Part shown: in pieces, positions 55,805 to 63,992 of the stretch
Layout of the letters: each line of letters starts with the position of its first letter
How positions within the stretch are numbered: position 1 is the first letter of the stretch
Source of the DNA: Tolypothrix bouteillei VB521301
GTDB lineage: Bacteria; Cyanobacteriota; Cyanobacteriia; Cyanobacteriales; Nostocaceae
DNA: 64,000 nt
Assembly: GCF_000760695.4 (NCBI RefSeq)
Contig: NZ_JHEG04000001.1
Coordinates: forward strand, 5,033,303-5,097,302
Direction of reading: 5' to 3'
The notes under the pieces: generated by a model
What the model was told of the DNA's origin: nothing
Databases searched by the model: none
What the model saw: the letters and a program-made list of their open reading frames with translations, nothing else
Made by a program: the position numbers and the translations under genes

Positions 55805-56239
55805 GATAATTTTGACGAGTTAAGCTCACAAGCTGGCGATACCTCCTCCACTTCTTCTTGGAGTCCGGCTGTTGAGTTGATTGATGCAGGTGATAATCTG
55901 ATTTTTAGAGCACAACTTTCCGGTATTGCCCCTCAAGACATAGATGTACACGTAACACGTGACGCTACTTCTCTCGGTGGAGAACGCAAGGTTTTCCAAA
56001 ATGGAAATAATGTCAACCCTTTGCACTCTGAATTCCGATATGGCAAATTCCAAAGAGTTATTAACTTGCCATTTCCCGTGCAAAATGACAAAGTGCAAGC
56101 TGACTATCGCGATGGTATTCTAACTCTTACCTTGCCCAAAGTTGAAGCAGTCTGCAATCGCGTTGTTAAGATTAACCTGGGAGAACTACCTTCTTCTGGT
56201 GAAAGCAAAACATTAGACGCTAGCTCAACAACAGCATAA
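55805..56239 (+). pseudogene. 5'-truncated Hsp20/alpha-crystallin gene
   Basis: The frame is open from the base after the TAA of the DUF4351 gene. It begins DNFDELSSQAG..., the place where family proteins have the middle of their N-terminal region (RQLNRLFDEL). The alpha-crystallin domain follows: PAVELIDAGDNLIFRAQLSG, EFRYGKFQRVINLPFPVQND and VQADYRDGILTLTLPKVE. About 20 N-terminal codons and the usual ATG are missing; a TTG at 55877 could start a 120-residue form that lacks them. The domain itself is intact apart from a loop in VTRDATSLGGERKVF. Expression would need a start or fusion from the upstream gene. Confidence 0.72.
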
Positions 56240-56526
56240 TCTGTATAATATTTTCTTCAATGTCATTTAATTACCTATAGGTGCAGGGTGGGAAAGTCCC
56301 GCCCTGCTTTATTTTCTATAAGGCTACGGTGTATACAGATCTCTAGAAAAGATATAAAACATCGTCAAAAGAGAGAATTGGAATTGACTTTCCTCCCCAT
56401 TTATGGGCTAGGGGGGAACGAAACTGCAAAAATGCACTTTAGAAGACCTGTGTACATCACCGTAGCCCTCTACAAGGGGAGGGTTAGAGTGGAGTCTAAT
56501 GAGATATCAGTTGAACTTACGTTCCA

Positions 56527-57042
56527 TTAACTATTCCCATCTTTCTCAATGCTTTCACGCAGATCGAGAAATTGTTTGCCAGAATCTGTAATCATCACAA
56601 ATTCTGAAAGATTGTTACCTTCATAGGGAATATCGCGTATTCTTTCTGCCTCTACATAACCGATATCCCGCAAGTGATAAAGTTCTCTTTCCAAACGCTC
56701 GGTCATTTTATACTGACCAAATTTACCAGCATCAATCTTCTTAAGAGTTTCATACATTGATTTAGGCATTGATAGCAAAAGAAATTTATCAGTTCTTGAC
56801 TTAGCAGTTGTAATTTTTTTGCCAAGCGTACTGAGTTTTGCATCTATCTTGCCTCGATCGAAAGTTAGTGAAATAACCTCATCAAGACGAGGAATTAAAA
56901 ATAGTAAAATTGCGATAATAACAATCGCTATGAGCAGTTGTATAGAAGCTTGTCCGGAAAGTAACATCATGAGCAAGACTGCTTCAAGAAAAGCAATACA
57001 TGTAAATGCTGCCCACCATTTTGTTGAGTAATCTTGAATCAC
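56527..57042 (-). CDS. Membrane protein with winged-helix-like C-terminus, unknown function
   Basis: 171 residues from a GTG at 57042 with AGGAG 8 bases upstream (an ATG two bases away is out of frame). Two membrane helices (about 8-30 and 33-50) are followed by a charged cytoplasmic part: MPKSMYETLKKIDAGKFGQY, ERLERELYHLRDIGYVEAER and ITDSGKQFLDLRE, with a marked winged-helix look. It may be a membrane-bound sensor/regulator. No family recognised. Confidence 0.68.
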   Translation of the reverse strand: MIQDYSTKWWAAFTCIAFLEAVLLMMLLSGQASIQLLIAIVIIAILLFLIPRLDEVISLTFDRGKIDAKLSTLGKKITTAKSRTDKFLLLSMPKSMYETLKKIDAGKFGQYKMTERLERELYHLRDIGYVEAERIRDIPYEGNNLSEFVMITDSGKQFLDLRESIEKDGNS

Positions 57043-57058
57043 ATTTATCTCCTAATAG

Positions 57059-57156
57059 GTTAGTAGTTATTGGTTAGTGGTTAATGGTTAGTGATTAGTG
57101 TTTCTTGGAAACCTAACAACTAACTACTAACAATTAACCACTAACTACTAACAAGC
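57059..57156. repeat. Inverted tandem repeat, TTAGTGGTTA / TAACCACTAA type
   Basis: Left arm TTAGTAGTTATTGGTTAGTG and GGTTAATGGTTAGTGATTAG; right arm CTAACAACTAACTACTAACA and ATTAACCACTAACTACTAAC. The two arms can form a long hairpin in the divergent spacer. This is a known kind of Nostocales low-complexity spacer repeat. Confidence 0.75.
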
Positions 57157-57261
57157 TCATAAGCGTAACATGATTAAATTTTTTTTCAGTTAATCGCGAA
57201 CTTTTTTGTTTTAAGCCAGAATAGAAAGTATCGTAAAAACCACAGTATACGGGAAAGTCTC

Positions 57262-58761
57262 ATGCCAATAACAGCACCATCGGCGAATTTGCCAATTTTG
57301 GAAGAATTACGCTCGGGATTACCAAATATTTGTGGTTGGGAGTCGGAAATTAGCTCAGTCGTTCAAAAGGATGAACCTGTATTTTTAAACACTACAAATA
57401 TCCGATTGGAAAATATCGCATCTGGATTTGCTTGCGCCCTTCACATGCACCAACCTACTATCCCAGCAGGTGTCAATGGCGAACTTATTAGCAATCTCCA
57501 GTATATGTTTGAACACCCCCATGAAGGAGATAACCATAACGCAGAACCTTTTGCTTGGTGCTACAAGCGCATGGGAGATTTTATTCCTCAAATGATTGCT
57601 GAAGGCTGCAATCCTCGAATTATGCTCGACTACTCGGGTAATTTGTTATGGGGATTGCGACAAATGGGAAGAGATGATGTTCTTAACAATCTCAAGCGTA
57701 TCACCTGCGATCCTCAATACCAGCCTTACGTGGAGTGGCTCGGAACAATGTGGAGCCATGCCGTTGTTCCTTCTACCCCTATTCCCGATCTTAAACTTCA
57801 CATTCAAGCGTGGCAACATCACTTTGCAGCTATTTTTGGCTATAATGCCCTAGCGCGAGTGAAAGGTTTCTCTCCTCCAGAAATGCACTTGCCAAATCAT
57901 CCAGATACGCTGTTTGAGTATATTAAAGCGTTGAAAGAGTGTGGATATCGTTGGTTAATGGTTCAAGAGCATTCCGTAGAGCGTTTGGATGGTTCGGGGC
58001 TGAAACATGATGATAAATATATTCCCAATCGTTTGGTTGCTCGTAATTCTTACGGGGAAACGATTGGTATCACTGCATTAATTAAAACCAAAGGTTCGGA
58101 TACAAAATTAGTGGCGCAGATGCAGCCCTATTTTGAGGCAAAAGGTAGAAATCAGCAGTCAATTGGAAATAGAACGTTTCCCTCTTTAGTGACTCAAATT
58201 GCTGATGGGGAAAATGGGGGCGTTATGATGAATGAATATCCCCGTGATGTCTTTAGGGTGTATCGCGAAATTCGCGATTCGGGAGGAAATGACTCAGGAA
58301 CAGTTGCACTCAATGGAACTGAATATTTAGAGTTGATTGAAGCAGCAGGTGCTAATCCAGACGATTATCCAGCTTGTCAAGCTGTACAGCAACACAAAAT
58401 TTGGCAGCATGTCAATCCAGATAATGTTACGCCAGAAGCAGTGGAAAAGGCGATCGCACTCGCTCGAGAAACAGACCAACAATTTCATATGGATGGTGCT
58501 TCTTGGACGAATCATTTAAGTTGGATTCAAGGTTACGAAAATGTTTTAGATCCCATGAAGAAATTGAGTGTTTTATTTCATGAAAAATACGATCCACTCG
58601 TACAGCAAAATCCTTCATTGACACAAACTTCTGAGTATCAAAAAGCATTGCTGTATAACTTATTGTTGCAGACAAGTTGTTTTCGTTACTGGGGACAAGG
58701 CACTTGGACTGATTATGCTCGCGAACTTTATCGCCGTGGTGAAGAATTACTCCAATCCTAG
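57262..58761 (+). CDS. Glycoside hydrolase family 57 protein
   Basis: 499 residues. GH57 features are CALHMHQPTIPAGVNGEL (first active-site His region), HEGDNHNAEPFAWCYKRMGD, PRIMLDYSGNLLWGLRQMGR, GTMWSHAVVPSTPIPD, and PPEMHLPNHPDTLFEYIKAL with Glu212-type residue. The C-terminal part CFRYWGQGTWTDYARELYRR is conserved with cyanobacterial homologs. Likely alpha-glucan hydrolase or transferase of glycogen metabolism. Exact activity unknown. Monocistronic. Confidence 0.87.
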   Translation: MPITAPSANLPILEELRSGLPNICGWESEISSVVQKDEPVFLNTTNIRLENIASGFACALHMHQPTIPAGVNGELISNLQYMFEHPHEGDNHNAEPFAWCYKRMGDFIPQMIAEGCNPRIMLDYSGNLLWGLRQMGRDDVLNNLKRITCDPQYQPYVEWLGTMWSHAVVPSTPIPDLKLHIQAWQHHFAAIFGYNALARVKGFSPPEMHLPNHPDTLFEYIKALKECGYRWLMVQEHSVERLDGSGLKHDDKYIPNRLVARNSYGETIGITALIKTKGSDTKLVAQMQPYFEAKGRNQQSIGNRTFPSLVTQIADGENGGVMMNEYPRDVFRVYREIRDSGGNDSGTVALNGTEYLELIEAAGANPDDYPACQAVQQHKIWQHVNPDNVTPEAVEKAIALARETDQQFHMDGASWTNHLSWIQGYENVLDPMKKLSVLFHEKYDPLVQQNPSLTQTSEYQKALLYNLLLQTSCFRYWGQGTWTDYARELYRRGEELLQS

Positions 58762-59101
58762 CCGTTATAGTATTTCACCACCCAAACACTTTTTCTTCTT
58801 TCTACTCCTTTGCCGCTAGAAAATTACCGAACTACTTTTCCTATTACTTCCTTGCTCTTTGCGTCGAGTTCGGTTCATTTAAATAGGTAATCTTCGGGCG
58901 AAAAGGGAGTAATCTATCTAATTTCTCCGCGTCTTTGCTTCCTTCTGTCTCCGCGTCGCACTTTGAGCGTGCTATTCGCGTCCTCGCCCGTACACTTTGT
59001 TAAGAGGGCGGGAGAGGACATCTTCCAATACTGCTTGGTTAAGGAAAATGAAAGGTAAAAGTGATTCGACGTGCCATGACTTTACTCCCGTTTAGCTAAA
59101 G
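58762..59101. other. Spacer with common Nostocales repeat motifs
   Basis: 340 bases with CTCCGCGTCTTTGCTTCC and TCTCCGCGTCGCAC motifs, repeat types frequent in Nostocales spacers. It lies between convergent genes. No gene or clear terminator seen. Confidence 0.5.
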
Positions 59102-59545
59102 TCAAGATATTGTAGCTGTGGGATGAACAGTTATAATTTCGGAGTAACGGGTAAAGTCTTCGGTGTTAAATGTGAGTATATGGGTTAAGCCATGCACGAG
59201 TATCGCCGCAACAAGTCTGGCATCATGCACATTTATGCCTTTGACAGCATAAGCTACTACAAGCTTTTCCCATTCTTGGTAAATTACTTCGGTATCTAGT
59301 AGTAGAGGGAAAAATGCCTTTAAGCGTTTAATTTCAACTTCAGCTTCAGCTGCGCTATGTCCCAAGCCGTTCCTCTCTACAGGCCGAGTGTAAACATTCC
59401 AAAACTCTATTAAGTTTTGTGGGACAATGCACAGCTGCTCGCCTTGCAATAGTAGAGTGGCGATGGCATTACTTGCATCCCCATACATGGGGTGAGATGG
59501 TTCAACGCTACGCAGAAGTAGGTTTGTGTCTACAAGAAAGGCCAC
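59102..59545 (-). CDS. PIN-domain RNase, probable VapC-type toxin
   Basis: 147 residues from a GTG at 59545 with GAGGAG upstream. PIN motifs are FLVDTNLLLRS (Asp6), IEFWNVYTRP (Glu), INVHDARLVAAIL (Asp pair) and LTFNTEDFTRY. These are metal-binding acids of RNase toxins. It begins 3 bases after the stop of the gene upstream, which is the likely antitoxin. Confidence 0.9.
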   Translation of the reverse strand: MAFLVDTNLLLRSVEPSHPMYGDASNAIATLLLQGEQLCIVPQNLIEFWNVYTRPVERNGLGHSAAEAEVEIKRLKAFFPLLLDTEVIYQEWEKLVVAYAVKGINVHDARLVAAILVHGLTHILTFNTEDFTRYSEIITVHPTATIS

Positions 59546-59548
59546 GCT

Positions 59549-59857
59549 TCACTCCTCGTCTGAGTACATATTTTCGCGGCTGACAGCATAGTCGGATAAA
59601 AGTGGTGTATTGCGATCGTGGCTATCTGCCCACTCCCGAAAAGCTTGCGACAATTCAAAAGGAGTAGCAGTCTCATACAAAGGACGCTCCGTTTGTGGTT
59701 TCACTAACCGCTCAAGCATCGTATCAAGGTATGGCTTAATTTGCTCAGGACTAAGAGTTGTTATTCTCGCCAGAACCTGGGTGATTACCTCGATGTCTTC
59801 TTTGTGAGCTTCCTCAAAATGACGAAGAATTTCCGAAACTTGACTGTTTATAGGCAT
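59549..59857 (-). CDS. Probable antitoxin of the PIN toxin, unrecognised family
   Basis: 102 residues from the ATG at 59857 (MPINSQVSEILRHFEEAHKE). A TTG 37 codons upstream reads through A/T-rich non-coding sequence and is rejected. Features include DIEVITQVLARITTLSPEQI, KPYLDTMLERLVKPQTERP, and an acidic end RENMYSDEE. No DNA-binding domain recognised, so its role rests on position: 3 bases upstream of the PIN gene, shared strand. Confidence 0.72.
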   Translation of the reverse strand: MPINSQVSEILRHFEEAHKEDIEVITQVLARITTLSPEQIKPYLDTMLERLVKPQTERPLYETATPFELSQAFREWADSHDRNTPLLSDYAVSRENMYSDEE

Positions 59858-59945
59858 AACACTGTTACCATCTTGATTACTTTTGTAAAAATATAAGTCT
59901 GTAATTTTATTAAAATTTACAAATGTAATAATGTTAATTATTACA

Positions 59946-60107
59946 TTAATTCTCCAACTCCTGTTCAATAAAAGAAATCATTAGTTCTTTGATGCTCATC
60001 CCTTTCTTAGTAGCGCAAATTTTAATTGCCTGATACTGGGTTTCCGTTAGCAGAATGGCACTAAGATAAGTCGAACGCAAGTTGAGATTAGGGTTTTGTG
60101 GGTTCAT
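59946..60107 (-). CDS. Small RHH-like protein, possible DNA-binding partner
   Basis: 53 residues from the ATG at 60107. STYLSAILLTETQYQAIKIC, TKKGMSIKELMISFIEQELE resembles a ribbon-helix-helix or CopG-like segment. A GTG at 60140 would add 11 residues. It sits 88 bases upstream of the antitoxin-like gene on the same strand, and may regulate or belong to that TA locus. Shortness limits certainty. Confidence 0.5.
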   Translation of the reverse strand: MNPQNPNLNLRSTYLSAILLTETQYQAIKICATKKGMSIKELMISFIEQELEN

Positions 60108-60249
60108 ATGCGAACCCACACAGTATTGGGGCACCTTCACAAACGATAAAATGCTGTAGGCTCTAGTATTCTAAATACAAAAACCAATTTGCTTCAAGGT
60201 AAAAACCTTGAAGCAATTGCAATGAATAAATCATTTTTGTGAGTCGTTG

Positions 60250-62790
60250 TTAACTACTTCTTCTAACGGGACCCTTCAGTTTCAGCCGAAGCAAAGCTTG
60301 CCAATCTTGAATGGCTTTATCTGTCCACATCCAATCTTGACGCAATTTTTCAGGTTGGAAATGCACTGAATCCTCTCTTACAACTGTTTGCCGCAGTTTA
60401 ATGGCTTCACTAAGATACTGCTGCCGTTTTGCAGGAGGTTGTTGGTAAGCTGTTTTATACAATCCAAGGGCTAATCCAGCATAAGCTGTTAAAGCGTCTT
60501 TTGGGATAGGTTTTTCGTTCTTATCATTGTCTGCAAGAGGAGTCGCAGACATTTTTTGCTCTTTAACCGCTACGTCTAACGCCCTAAACCAAGCGTCATT
60601 AGCTTGAATCAAATTTCCTTGTGCATAGTAGGCAAATCCTAAAGCGTTTTTATAAGTGGGTGACTGAGGGGCTTCTTTCACGGCACTTTCCCAAAAACGC
60701 CGAGCATCATTTAAACTGTACTTCTTGTCTCCCCGTCGTAGAGACTGCCATGCCAATCTCCCTTTAAGGAAGTTAACAAATGAATTATCGGCTCGATCTT
60801 GAGGAATGAGACCGAGGATTTTTTCAGCATCGGGAAGTGCGCCGCGATTGAGCAGTTCTTCCACTGCTTTCAACCCTGCATCTAAATCACTTTTGCTCAA
60901 CCTATCATTTGCATGGGCGGTCAAATCATCGACTTCTGCCTTTGTAATATCGAAGCCTGGTGGAGATGGGGAAGGAACCATTAAGCCAGGTAACGGAGTT
61001 TTTGACAACAAATTAAAACCCAAAACCGCTACAAGAGCACTCGTAGCAGCGATACCAACTATACCCAAGGGGTTATGTTTTTTCTGCTGTTTTAGCTCAG
61101 TTTGTTGTGATGAAACAGTTGTTTCAGTTGATGGGGGAAGTTGTAAGCGATCCCAATTCCCTTCCAATCTTAGAGGTGTTTCTGAGGACCCAGCATTAGA
61201 GGAGGGTAATTCGCGACGCCCCGTACCTTGTTGTCTGCCATATGCGGCGGCGGCTCTTACTTCTTCCCACATCCCAAGATCGCTCTCTAGGGATGCTATC
61301 TCTCCTGACACTTCATTCTCATCAAAACGGTCTTCACCGAAGTCTTGCACGAGTTCGGCGGTCATCGAGTTTTCGGACTCAGCCCGTTGGCGATCGATTT
61401 GGCGGAATAAGTCGGAAACTATGGCAGAGTCTTCTTCATAGGTTGGCTCGTCATACTCAATTTCATCAGCAAGATCGTCAAGCCAGTCCAATTCTGAGGG
61501 TTCCCTGGCTAGAGGAGGCATTATCTCCTCAATTGGTAACGGCATATCGGGATCATTTGCCGTATCTGGATAAATTGGGCTTGTTGTCGTCGTTAAAGCA
61601 GTGGAATTAAACTCGTCAATTAACTCATCGTTGTGAATTGGGTGCATTCCCGGACTGAGATAGCCGTTAAATTGTGGCTGAAGATACAGAATCGGTAATG
61701 CCCAATACATTTGATGGGAACTGTAAGCTGCAATGAGCCCTTGACGCATTCGACTGACACATAAATCTACGGGATACCCCAGCAAGAGATTGCGGTAGAA
61801 CAATTGTGTTAGTGTAAGCGCTACATCGTCGGGTATGCGTTCTGACATTGCCAAAACACTTTTTATACCCCGTTTGACTAAGCTTTCTGTTAGATTTCGT
61901 TCGCCCGTATCTCCTGAAGGATCGGTGGTGGCGGCGTATGCTCCCAGACAGGAGTTAAACACTGCCATTTGTATGTGATTGTTAACGAGTAAACCTGCTA
62001 GGTCATCGCCACTTAGGGTTTCTTTTAACCCAGTTCTACCACTGACTAAGTAAATTTCTCCACCATTTGGACCTGGGTTGCTATGACCGGAGTAGTGTAG
62101 AACGTGGTATCTTCCTTGTTCTAAGGCTTGTGTCAGTTCCTCTCGCCCCGGTTGCTCTAGCAAGGTTAATCGGATGCGTGGAATGTCTCCATTGACACTG
62201 CGATGCAATTCTGCTTGCAGTCTAATAGCTTCTTGCTTGAGTAAATCCAGGCGAGCTAAGTCTGTAGGTGAAGCAATCACCATCAACACTTTGATACCAC
62301 TCTCCTCATAGGGTGGTACTGGCATACTTGTTGTCGGCAAACGAGAAGTACCACCAGACGCATTTTGGTACCGAGAAAATGCTATGTATAAACCAGTAGC
62401 TATGGGGCGATCGCCTGCATGCATGACTTCCCATGGCAGGCGAGCTAACCTGGTATCTTTTAATCCCAAGCGCAAGCGCAGTACCTGTTGGTGGTTCTGA
62501 GCAATTCCTTGGGCGGTAATCCAGCTATCTCTGAGAGTGCCTTGAAACAGTGCGTTATACAGTTGTTGACCCAACGCTACCAAGTTAATGGAGTTTCTTG
62601 CGATCGCATCTCCTTGGAGCACTAATTTTAATGGGTCGTTCATCAAATGACCTGCAGCCGTCAACCAATCAGCTACAGGCCAAGTCACCAGTTCCTCTGC
62701 CAATGGCACCCCAGGCGCGACTTGTTCCGTCCGCACCAAGTAGTCATTTTGCCCTACTGGGGTTACGGAAATGTGAAATTCCTGGGTCAC
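60250..62790 (-). CDS. hetF: HetF-like CHAT-domain (caspase-like) protein with TM and TPR
   Basis: 846 residues from a GTG at 62790 preceded by AGGAG. The CHAT protease-like domain (about 165-380) has HYSGHSNPGPNGGEIYLV (His236, also His232) and MAVFNSCLGAYAATT (Cys281), the caspase-type dyad. A long acidic linker (about 400-530) leads to a transmembrane helix (about 582-602, GIVGIAATSALVAVLGFNLL), then a TPR-like end (SPTYKNALGFAYYAQGNLIQ). HetF controls heterocyst differentiation and HetR level and has been linked to the divisome. The symbol is assigned mainly from context: a tandem array of short RNAs with TCCGGA boxes, matching NsiR1, lies just upstream, as next to hetF in Nostoc. A different CHAT paralog cannot be fully excluded. 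Confidence 0.78.
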   Translation of the reverse strand: MTQEFHISVTPVGQNDYLVRTEQVAPGVPLAEELVTWPVADWLTAAGHLMNDPLKLVLQGDAIARNSINLVALGQQLYNALFQGTLRDSWITAQGIAQNHQQVLRLRLGLKDTRLARLPWEVMHAGDRPIATGLYIAFSRYQNASGGTSRLPTTSMPVPPYEESGIKVLMVIASPTDLARLDLLKQEAIRLQAELHRSVNGDIPRIRLTLLEQPGREELTQALEQGRYHVLHYSGHSNPGPNGGEIYLVSGRTGLKETLSGDDLAGLLVNNHIQMAVFNSCLGAYAATTDPSGDTGERNLTESLVKRGIKSVLAMSERIPDDVALTLTQLFYRNLLLGYPVDLCVSRMRQGLIAAYSSHQMYWALPILYLQPQFNGYLSPGMHPIHNDELIDEFNSTALTTTTSPIYPDTANDPDMPLPIEEIMPPLAREPSELDWLDDLADEIEYDEPTYEEDSAIVSDLFRQIDRQRAESENSMTAELVQDFGEDRFDENEVSGEIASLESDLGMWEEVRAAAAYGRQQGTGRRELPSSNAGSSETPLRLEGNWDRLQLPPSTETTVSSQQTELKQQKKHNPLGIVGIAATSALVAVLGFNLLSKTPLPGLMVPSPSPPGFDITKAEVDDLTAHANDRLSKSDLDAGLKAVEELLNRGALPDAEKILGLIPQDRADNSFVNFLKGRLAWQSLRRGDKKYSLNDARRFWESAVKEAPQSPTYKNALGFAYYAQGNLIQANDAWFRALDVAVKEQKMSATPLADNDKNEKPIPKDALTAYAGLALGLYKTAYQQPPAKRQQYLSEAIKLRQTVVREDSVHFQPEKLRQDWMWTDKAIQDWQALLRLKLKGPVRRSS

Positions 62791-63122
62791 AACTTCTCCT
62801 GCTTGCCTCCTAAATCTGGTTTGGAACGCGAAAGTTTCAAGTCGATGTTTCGCTCTTTCTGATACCTTAGATGCATCCCGCCACTGAATGTTTCTGATTC
62901 AGGTTGTTCCGCTTAACATAATCTAACCCATGAAAACTCATATTTCATAGAGCAGAATTCATACTGTATTCCATGCAACTAAGAAATGGGTTTGCAGTAG
63001 GTGCAATGTTATCTGAGGTAAAAAGGAGAGAAAATTCCTCCCTTGAGACCAAGACTACATTTCTACAAGTGAAGTAGTTTTGGCTCTTAAGTTTGTGAAT
63101 TCTACCTCCTTTTTTAACTTTA
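62791..63122. promoter_or_regulatory. Upstream region of the hetF-like gene
   Basis: 332 bases between the hetF-like start and the first TCCGGA box. This is the probable 5' leader and promoter region of the leftward gene. It includes AAAAAGGAGAGAAAATTCCT near 63020. The adjacent sRNA units are transcribed on the other strand, so any hetF transcript starting further right would be antisense to the first unit. Confidence 0.5.
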
Positions 63123-63128
63123 TCCGGA
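63123..63128 (+). promoter_or_regulatory. TCCGGA box before sRNA unit 1
   Basis: TCCGGA lies 35 bases upstream of the presumed start of unit 1. The box is known from heterocyst-specific promoters in Nostoc, where it sits near -35. The element is palindromic. Confidence 0.65.
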
Positions 63129-63157
63129 TTTTATAAGTTCCGCCCAGAACATTCATA

Positions 63158-63219
63158 GTGGTAGATGCACCTTGATCGCGAGCTCCCATGAAGCTAATCA
63201 AAGCCTTTTGGGAGTTTTT
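63158..63219 (+). ncRNA. NsiR1-like sRNA, diverged unit 1
   Basis: It starts at GTGGTAGATGCACC, as the other units, and ends in a hairpin (CTCCCATGAAGC ... GCCTTTTGGGAG) and TTTTT. The 3' half has changed but the 5' motif and layout are kept. About 62 nt. Confidence 0.65.
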
Positions 63220-63444
63220 CTGTGTTTTCTTGAAGAAAACAGGAGTCCGAAAGCACTTGGATGGCGCTTCAGACCCTATCCAATTAAAAATGCCTTTCAG
63301 GCAAAGCAAAAGGGAATACCTTAAACTTTTTCTTCCCTTCTGCCCTTTGCCCTCTACCTTGCCTAAAAAGTTTAGTGGTTGATGCGATGGTTGATGCAAC
63401 GAAATAGATGTGATGAAGGCAAGGCTATAATCTACGGAAAACAA

Positions 63445-63450
63445 TCCGGA
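63445..63450 (+). promoter_or_regulatory. TCCGGA box of a heavily diverged unit
   Basis: TCCGGA followed 21 bases on by TAATTT, then by AACTCCCCTGACTC near 63482, which resembles the terminator arm of the other units. The GTGGTAGATGCACC leader is missing; a decayed unit or a separate promoter. Confidence 0.4.
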
Positions 63451-63758
63451 GACATCCTAACAATTAATTTGCCCTAATAATTAACTCCCCTGACTCAAAC
63501 CTACACCCTTTACGGGTTTTGCTGTGCTTTGCATATCATATTATTCTCCAAAGTTATAGATACAGTTGACGCCGTCCATGGAAGTGACTGCTGTTTTACA
63601 AAAGTGGTAGTGACCTGCAACACTTTTTAAGGCTGTTCTTTAACGGTACATGAAAATACCGTATTGGTAATAGATGACTCAAATGAAATTTGAGAGAAGG
63701 GTTGGTAAAGTTTCATTTCTACTCAATCAACAATTTTTACCTGTTTCGGGAAAAAAAT

Positions 63759-63764
63759 TCCGGA
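63759..63764 (+). promoter_or_regulatory. TCCGGA box of sRNA unit 3
   Basis: TCCGGA, then TAGAAC 21 bases later (-10 position), and the unit start about 33 bases later. The spacing is the same as in the next unit 135 bases on. Confidence 0.75.
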
Positions 63765-63791
63765 TAGGGTAGTTACCAATAGAACAATGTA

Positions 63792-63857
63792 GTGGTAGAT
63801 GCACCCTGATAACTGACTCCCCTGGCTAGCTTTTAGCTAGTAGGGGTCTTTTTTTTT
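63792..63857 (+). ncRNA. NsiR1-like sRNA, unit 3
   Basis: About 65 nt. GTGGTAGATGCACCCTGATA is followed by a terminator hairpin (GACTCCCCTGGCTAGC and GCTAGTAGGGGTC, 63815-63848) and ten Ts. Size, layout and TCCGGA promoter match NsiR1, a heterocyst-specific RNA in Nostoc that is encoded in tandem copies beside hetF. Confidence 0.78.
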
Positions 63858-63858
63858 A
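63815..63858 (+). terminator. Rho-independent terminator of sRNA unit 3
   Basis: GACTCCCCT and AGGGGTC form the lower stem, CTAGCT and AGCTAG the upper stem, loop TTT, then a T-run. Inner mismatches are GG and TA. Confidence 0.85.
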
Positions 63859-63893
63859 GTGAGATAAATAACACCTTGATTTTTTACTACTTA

Positions 63894-63899
63894 TCCGGA
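63894..63899 (+). promoter_or_regulatory. TCCGGA box of sRNA unit 4
   Basis: TCCGGA exactly 135 bases after the unit 3 box; -10-like TAAGAA at 63914-63919. Confidence 0.75.
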
Positions 63900-63926
63900 T
63901 GCCCTGGTTAATCTAAGAACAATGTA

Positions 63927-63992
63927 GTGGTAGATGCACCCTGATAACTGACTCCCCTGGATAGCTTTTTAGCTACTAGGGGTCTTTTTTTT
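63927..63992 (+). ncRNA. NsiR1-like sRNA, unit 4
   Basis: Same GTGGTAGATGCACCCTGATA start as unit 3, with a hairpin (GACTCCCCTGGATAGC and AGCTACTAGGGGTC) and a T-run. Loop bases have changed with partial compensation. AGTGAGAT follows, as after unit 3, and the window ends there, so further copies probably follow. Confidence 0.78.

Noticed and set aside
56288..56530. 80-codon forward frame
   Set aside because: No family resemblance; it converges on and slightly overlaps the membrane-protein gene.
63055..63444. 129-codon reverse frame
   Set aside because: It covers the TCCGGA box and sRNA unit 1 and has no protein family resemblance.
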